From assembly GCF_029581355.1 (NCBI RefSeq), contig NZ_CP120849.1, positions 4,372,501 to 4,436,500 of the forward strand: a stretch of 64,000 bases of DNA. Reading direction: 5' to 3'. The translations under genes were made by a program, and so were the position numbers. The stretch comes from Parabacteroides chongii. GTDB lineage: Bacteria > Bacteroidota > Bacteroidia > Bacteroidales > Tannerellaceae. The notes below the pieces were generated by a model that worked only from the letters and a program-made list of their open reading frames with translations, was not told where the DNA came from and did not search any database. Numbering within the stretch: position 1 is the first letter of the stretch; each line of letters opens with the position of its first letter. This document shows, one piece after another, positions 62,000 to 64,000 of this stretch.

Positions 62000-62899
62000 A
62001 TGAGTAAGTTTATCAATCCCTTTTCAGATTTCGGGTTCAAGAAAATCTTTGGAAGTGAAGTCAGCAAAGACTTAATTATCAGTTTCCTGAATGGAGTCCT
62101 CCACGAAGAAGTAATTGTAAACATCACCTTTCGTAATGTCGAATTACTCGGCATGAAACAAGAACAGGGTAAGGTCGTATTCGACATCTTTTGCGAGAAT
62201 GAGAAAGGCGAAATCTTCGTGGTCGAAATGCAAAAAGCCCGTCAGAAGTTCTTTTCCGACCGTATCCTTTACTACGCTTCGTTCGCTATCCAGCAACAAA
62301 CGATGATTGCCCGTGAAAAGACGAAGAAGGGTAAGAAGAAAGGTGACAAGAAACAATGGGAGTATAATATAAATAAGGTATACATAGTCTGTATCCTTAA
62401 TTATGTAATGGATAAAAGTCATCCTGCGAAATACCGCTGGGACGTGGTGCGTATGGAGCGTGAACTGAAGATACCTTTCAGCGAAACGTTGAACGAAGTG
62501 TATCTTGAGATGCCGAAATTTGTATTACCTTTGTCGGAGTGTAAGAGCATTTATTTGAAATGGCTGTATGTCTTAAATAATATCGATATAATGGAACGTC
62601 TACCGGAAGAACTGAACAATCAAATCTTCAAGAAGCTTAAAAGCATCGTGGAGATTGAACGTATGTCAGCCAACGAACGTTTGGAATACGAACTGAGCAT
62701 GGCTGCCGAACGTGATATGCTTGGCGCCCTTGATGCCAAGTATGAAGATGGTTTGGAAGAAGGTGAAGTGAAAGGTATTAAGAAAGGACGAGAAGAAGAG
62801 CGTAAAGAAATCGCAACTAACCTGAAGTCATTAGGTATGTCTCTTACAGATATAGCAAAAGCAACCGGTCTGACTTCTGACGAGATCGAACAACTCTAA
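62000..62899 (+). CDS. Rpn-family PD-(D/E)XK nuclease/transposase-like protein
   Basis: A 299-residue protein of the PD-(D/E)XK nuclease family transposase type (Rpn-like). It starts INPFSDFGFKKIFG, and the catalytic core lies in about residues 60-85 (VFDIFCEN, then FVVEMQKA, giving the D...ExQ/K pattern). A helical C-terminal region ends with a short coil. Such proteins are very abundant in Parabacteroides and can promote recombination. No flanking inverted repeats or target duplication were seen, so it is not shown to be a mobile element by itself. It lies between the two fimbrillin units. Confidence 0.85.
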   Translation: MSKFINPFSDFGFKKIFGSEVSKDLIISFLNGVLHEEVIVNITFRNVELLGMKQEQGKVVFDIFCENEKGEIFVVEMQKARQKFFSDRILYYASFAIQQQTMIAREKTKKGKKKGDKKQWEYNINKVYIVCILNYVMDKSHPAKYRWDVVRMERELKIPFSETLNEVYLEMPKFVLPLSECKSIYLKWLYVLNNIDIMERLPEELNNQIFKKLKSIVEIERMSANERLEYELSMAAERDMLGALDAKYEDGLEEGEVKGIKKGREEERKEIATNLKSLGMSLTDIAKATGLTSDEIEQL

Positions 62900-62948
62900 A
62901 ACATCCCCCTGAAATTTATCAATCGCATCTGTAAACTATAACAGATGC

Positions 62949-63068
62949 ACCTAATAGTTACGCAGCATCCTGCCGGGTGTTGCGCAGCTTTTTTGTGTGT
63001 CTAAGAGTACCTTTTCCCCTCTTTGAGAGGGGGCAGGGGGTGTGTAAATTTCGAATTGTTAATGTGCG
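62949..63068 (+). repeat. Leader repeat, unit 2
   Basis: Second copy of the leader at 58848-58965, with few substitutions and small indels in the homopolymer runs (an extra T in TTTTTT and an extra C in CCCCTC). It includes the same palindrome, here CCCCTCTTTGAGAGGGG. Confidence 0.75.
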
Positions 63069-63089
63069 TAAAAAAAGGAAAGAGAGAAT

Positions 63090-63296
63090 ATGAAAAATGA
63101 AGCAAAAATAGAAAAGAATGATTTTGAGCAATCAAATGAAATTCAAAAGGATAGAAGAAGAATGAAAATCTCTTTCTTACGGAGAAAGAGAGCGGGTATC
63201 AAAATGCTTGAAAAATCAGCGTTATCGGGTGCTAAAGTAGCAACTTTTAACGACAGGGGCAATGTTTCAGGGTACATATTTGATACAATTTATTAA
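63090..63296 (+). CDS. Short ORF spanning the left inverted repeat, unit 2
   Basis: A 68-codon frame homologous to 58987-59193, with about ten amino-acid changes and no indels. The left inverted repeat of unit 2 lies inside it. Both copies keep the same start and stop positions. Whether it is translated is uncertain; it may only mirror the conserved DNA of the switch. Confidence 0.4.
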   Translation: MKNEAKIEKNDFEQSNEIQKDRRRMKISFLRRKRAGIKMLEKSALSGAKVATFNDRGNVSGYIFDTIY

Positions 63297-63419
63297 AGTT
63301 AAAATATGCTTACTCCATAAGCCTAGTGCGGAAACGTACTTTTATTGCATCTAACTAGCTGTAAAACAGTAGTTAGTGAGAGGGCCCAAAAATTGCTCTC
63401 TTTCTCCGTAAGAAAGAGA
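63169..63419. promoter_or_regulatory. Predicted invertible promoter segment, unit 2
   Basis: Perfect 25-bp inverted repeats (63169-63193 and 63395-63419, core TCTTACGGAGAAAG) flank 201 bp. The internal minus-strand promoter (TTG at 63262-63260, 20-base spacer, TACTTTAG at 63239-63232) is the same as in unit 1 and has the same orientation. Compared with unit 1 the centre base is changed in both arms together. Confidence 0.65.
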
Positions 63420-63473
63420 GAGTTGAAAAAGTCGGAAAACTCACAAATGATGTAGTAAAAAAAGGTAAATGGA

Positions 63474-64000
63474 ATGGGACGTATAGGCAGTAATTTACAA
63501 AAACGAAGAGTTATTATGGCACTCTTGACACTAGTATTAATGAACACAGCTTGCGACGAACGTATCGACACTCCGGCGGTGAATCCGTCGAAAGAAAAGC
63601 TGGTCGAAGTCAGCATGACTATCGGCTTTGCCGACGAAGCCGATGCCTGCAATCTGTCCGCTTCTACCAAGGCAAATACAAACGTAAAAGGGAAAGGCGC
63701 ATTCGATGTGGAGTTGGTTCCGACAGCGGCAACCCGTGCGGATGCATCAGTGAAACCGAATCAACTCTATAAACTAGAGATTCGTCAATATAAGCGGAAT
63801 GGCGAATGTTATACCAGTAGTGGTCAAGATCCTACCGATCAGGAAATCGGAAAACGTCTTACTGTGTCATTGACAAAAGATACCGATTGTCAGCTAGTCT
63901 TTGTTGCCTGGGGAAAAGACAGTCCGAAGTCGTTAGGGAAAATAGCTCTTTCCGAAGCGCAGGGAATATCAATTGGTGCAGATACAATCAATGTGATTAC
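63474..64000 (+). CDS. Fimbrillin-type lipoprotein, unit 2 (3' end outside window)
   Basis: The frame from the ATG at 63474 stays open to the end of the window (175 codons). It has a signal peptide and lipobox MNTAC with Cys27, and closely follows the unit 1 protein through GFADEADACNLSASTK, LEIRQYK and FVAWGKDSPK. Differences include a two-codon insertion and scattered substitutions. It is therefore a paralogue from a segmental duplication, with the same upstream switch. The C-terminal domain is not visible. Confidence 0.82.
   Translation, partial: MGRIGSNLQKRRVIMALLTLVLMNTACDERIDTPAVNPSKEKLVEVSMTIGFADEADACNLSASTKANTNVKGKGAFDVELVPTAATRADASVKPNQLYKLEIRQYKRNGECYTSSGQDPTDQEIGKRLTVSLTKDTDCQLVFVAWGKDSPKSLGKIALSEAQGISIGADTINVI

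Noticed and set aside
62000..62899. Considered as a complete insertion sequence
   Set aside because: No terminal inverted repeats or target-site duplication were found around the gene, so only the coding region is annotated.
1..64000. tRNA, rRNA and known riboswitches
   Set aside because: Gaps between genes were scanned by eye on both strands; no cloverleaf, rRNA segment or recognisable riboswitch core was seen. A computed covariance-model search would be needed to exclude them fully.

Overview
The window looks like the chromosome of a gut Bacteroidales, most likely Parabacteroides, carrying the end of an integrated CTnDOT-type conjugative transposon. Support comes from the tra gene set, Bacteroidales-type -7 promoter boxes (TAnnTTTG), a Bat aerotolerance operon, DUF4906-type fimbrillins and SDDD-type lipoproteins. 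The host assignment is inference; no rRNA or other marker gene is present.

Region 1 (1 to about 12,780) is the distal part of the conjugative element. GC-rich forward genes encode the transfer apparatus (end of traJ, traK, L, M, N, O, P, Q, and a lysozyme). A long hairpin terminator follows. Next comes a very AT-rich two-gene cassette: a four-TM membrane protein overlapping a divergent S-adenosylmethionine synthetase (MetK) paralogue. This cargo is the best candidate in the window for an undescribed system. A reverse-strand group of small element genes follows, including PcfJ-like and PcfK-like proteins. About 1 kb of gene-free DNA holds two very long nested hairpins and a possible attachment site at 12,769-12,778.

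Region 2 (12,943 to about 34,300) is ordinary chromosome. It holds a HAD phosphatase with a Dna2/IGHMBP2-type helicase, a glycine-zipper lipoprotein preceded by a five-copy palindrome array, a cysteine desulfidase-like Fe-S enzyme, a three-subunit biotin-dependent acyl-CoA carboxylase operon, two surface lipoproteins, an LptF/G permease with tgt, a membrane polyferredoxin with a DUF362 protein, and a metabolic group (acetyltransferase, Nudix, DUF3737, MalY-like lyase).

Region 3 (34,282-42,000) contains a class A (subclass A2, CblA-like) beta-lactamase immediately downstream of a membrane-anchored winged-helix regulator. It also has a UvrD/PcrA helicase, a TlpA-like lipoprotein and a BlaI/M56-TonB pair with a palindromic operator.

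Region 4 (42,150-58,800) holds nspC, ftsY, rimO, two HU-family genes (one fused to a membrane anchor and LysM-like domain), the complete MoxR-DUF58-BatA-BatB/C-BatD-BatE operon with a PAP2 phosphatase, a HTH protein, a universal stress protein, a histone H1-like protein and a 54-residue orphan.

Region 5 (58,850-64,000) is a duplicated surface-protein module. Each unit has a repeat leader, a 68-codon ORF, a segment of about 200 bp flanked by perfect 25-bp inverted repeats, and a DUF4906-type fimbrillin lipoprotein gene. The two inverted repeats differ between units at one central base, yet each pair remains perfectly matched. This is the signature expected of site-specific DNA inversion, so these are probably phase-variable promoters. 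An Rpn/PD-(D/E)XK transposase-like gene sits between the two units.
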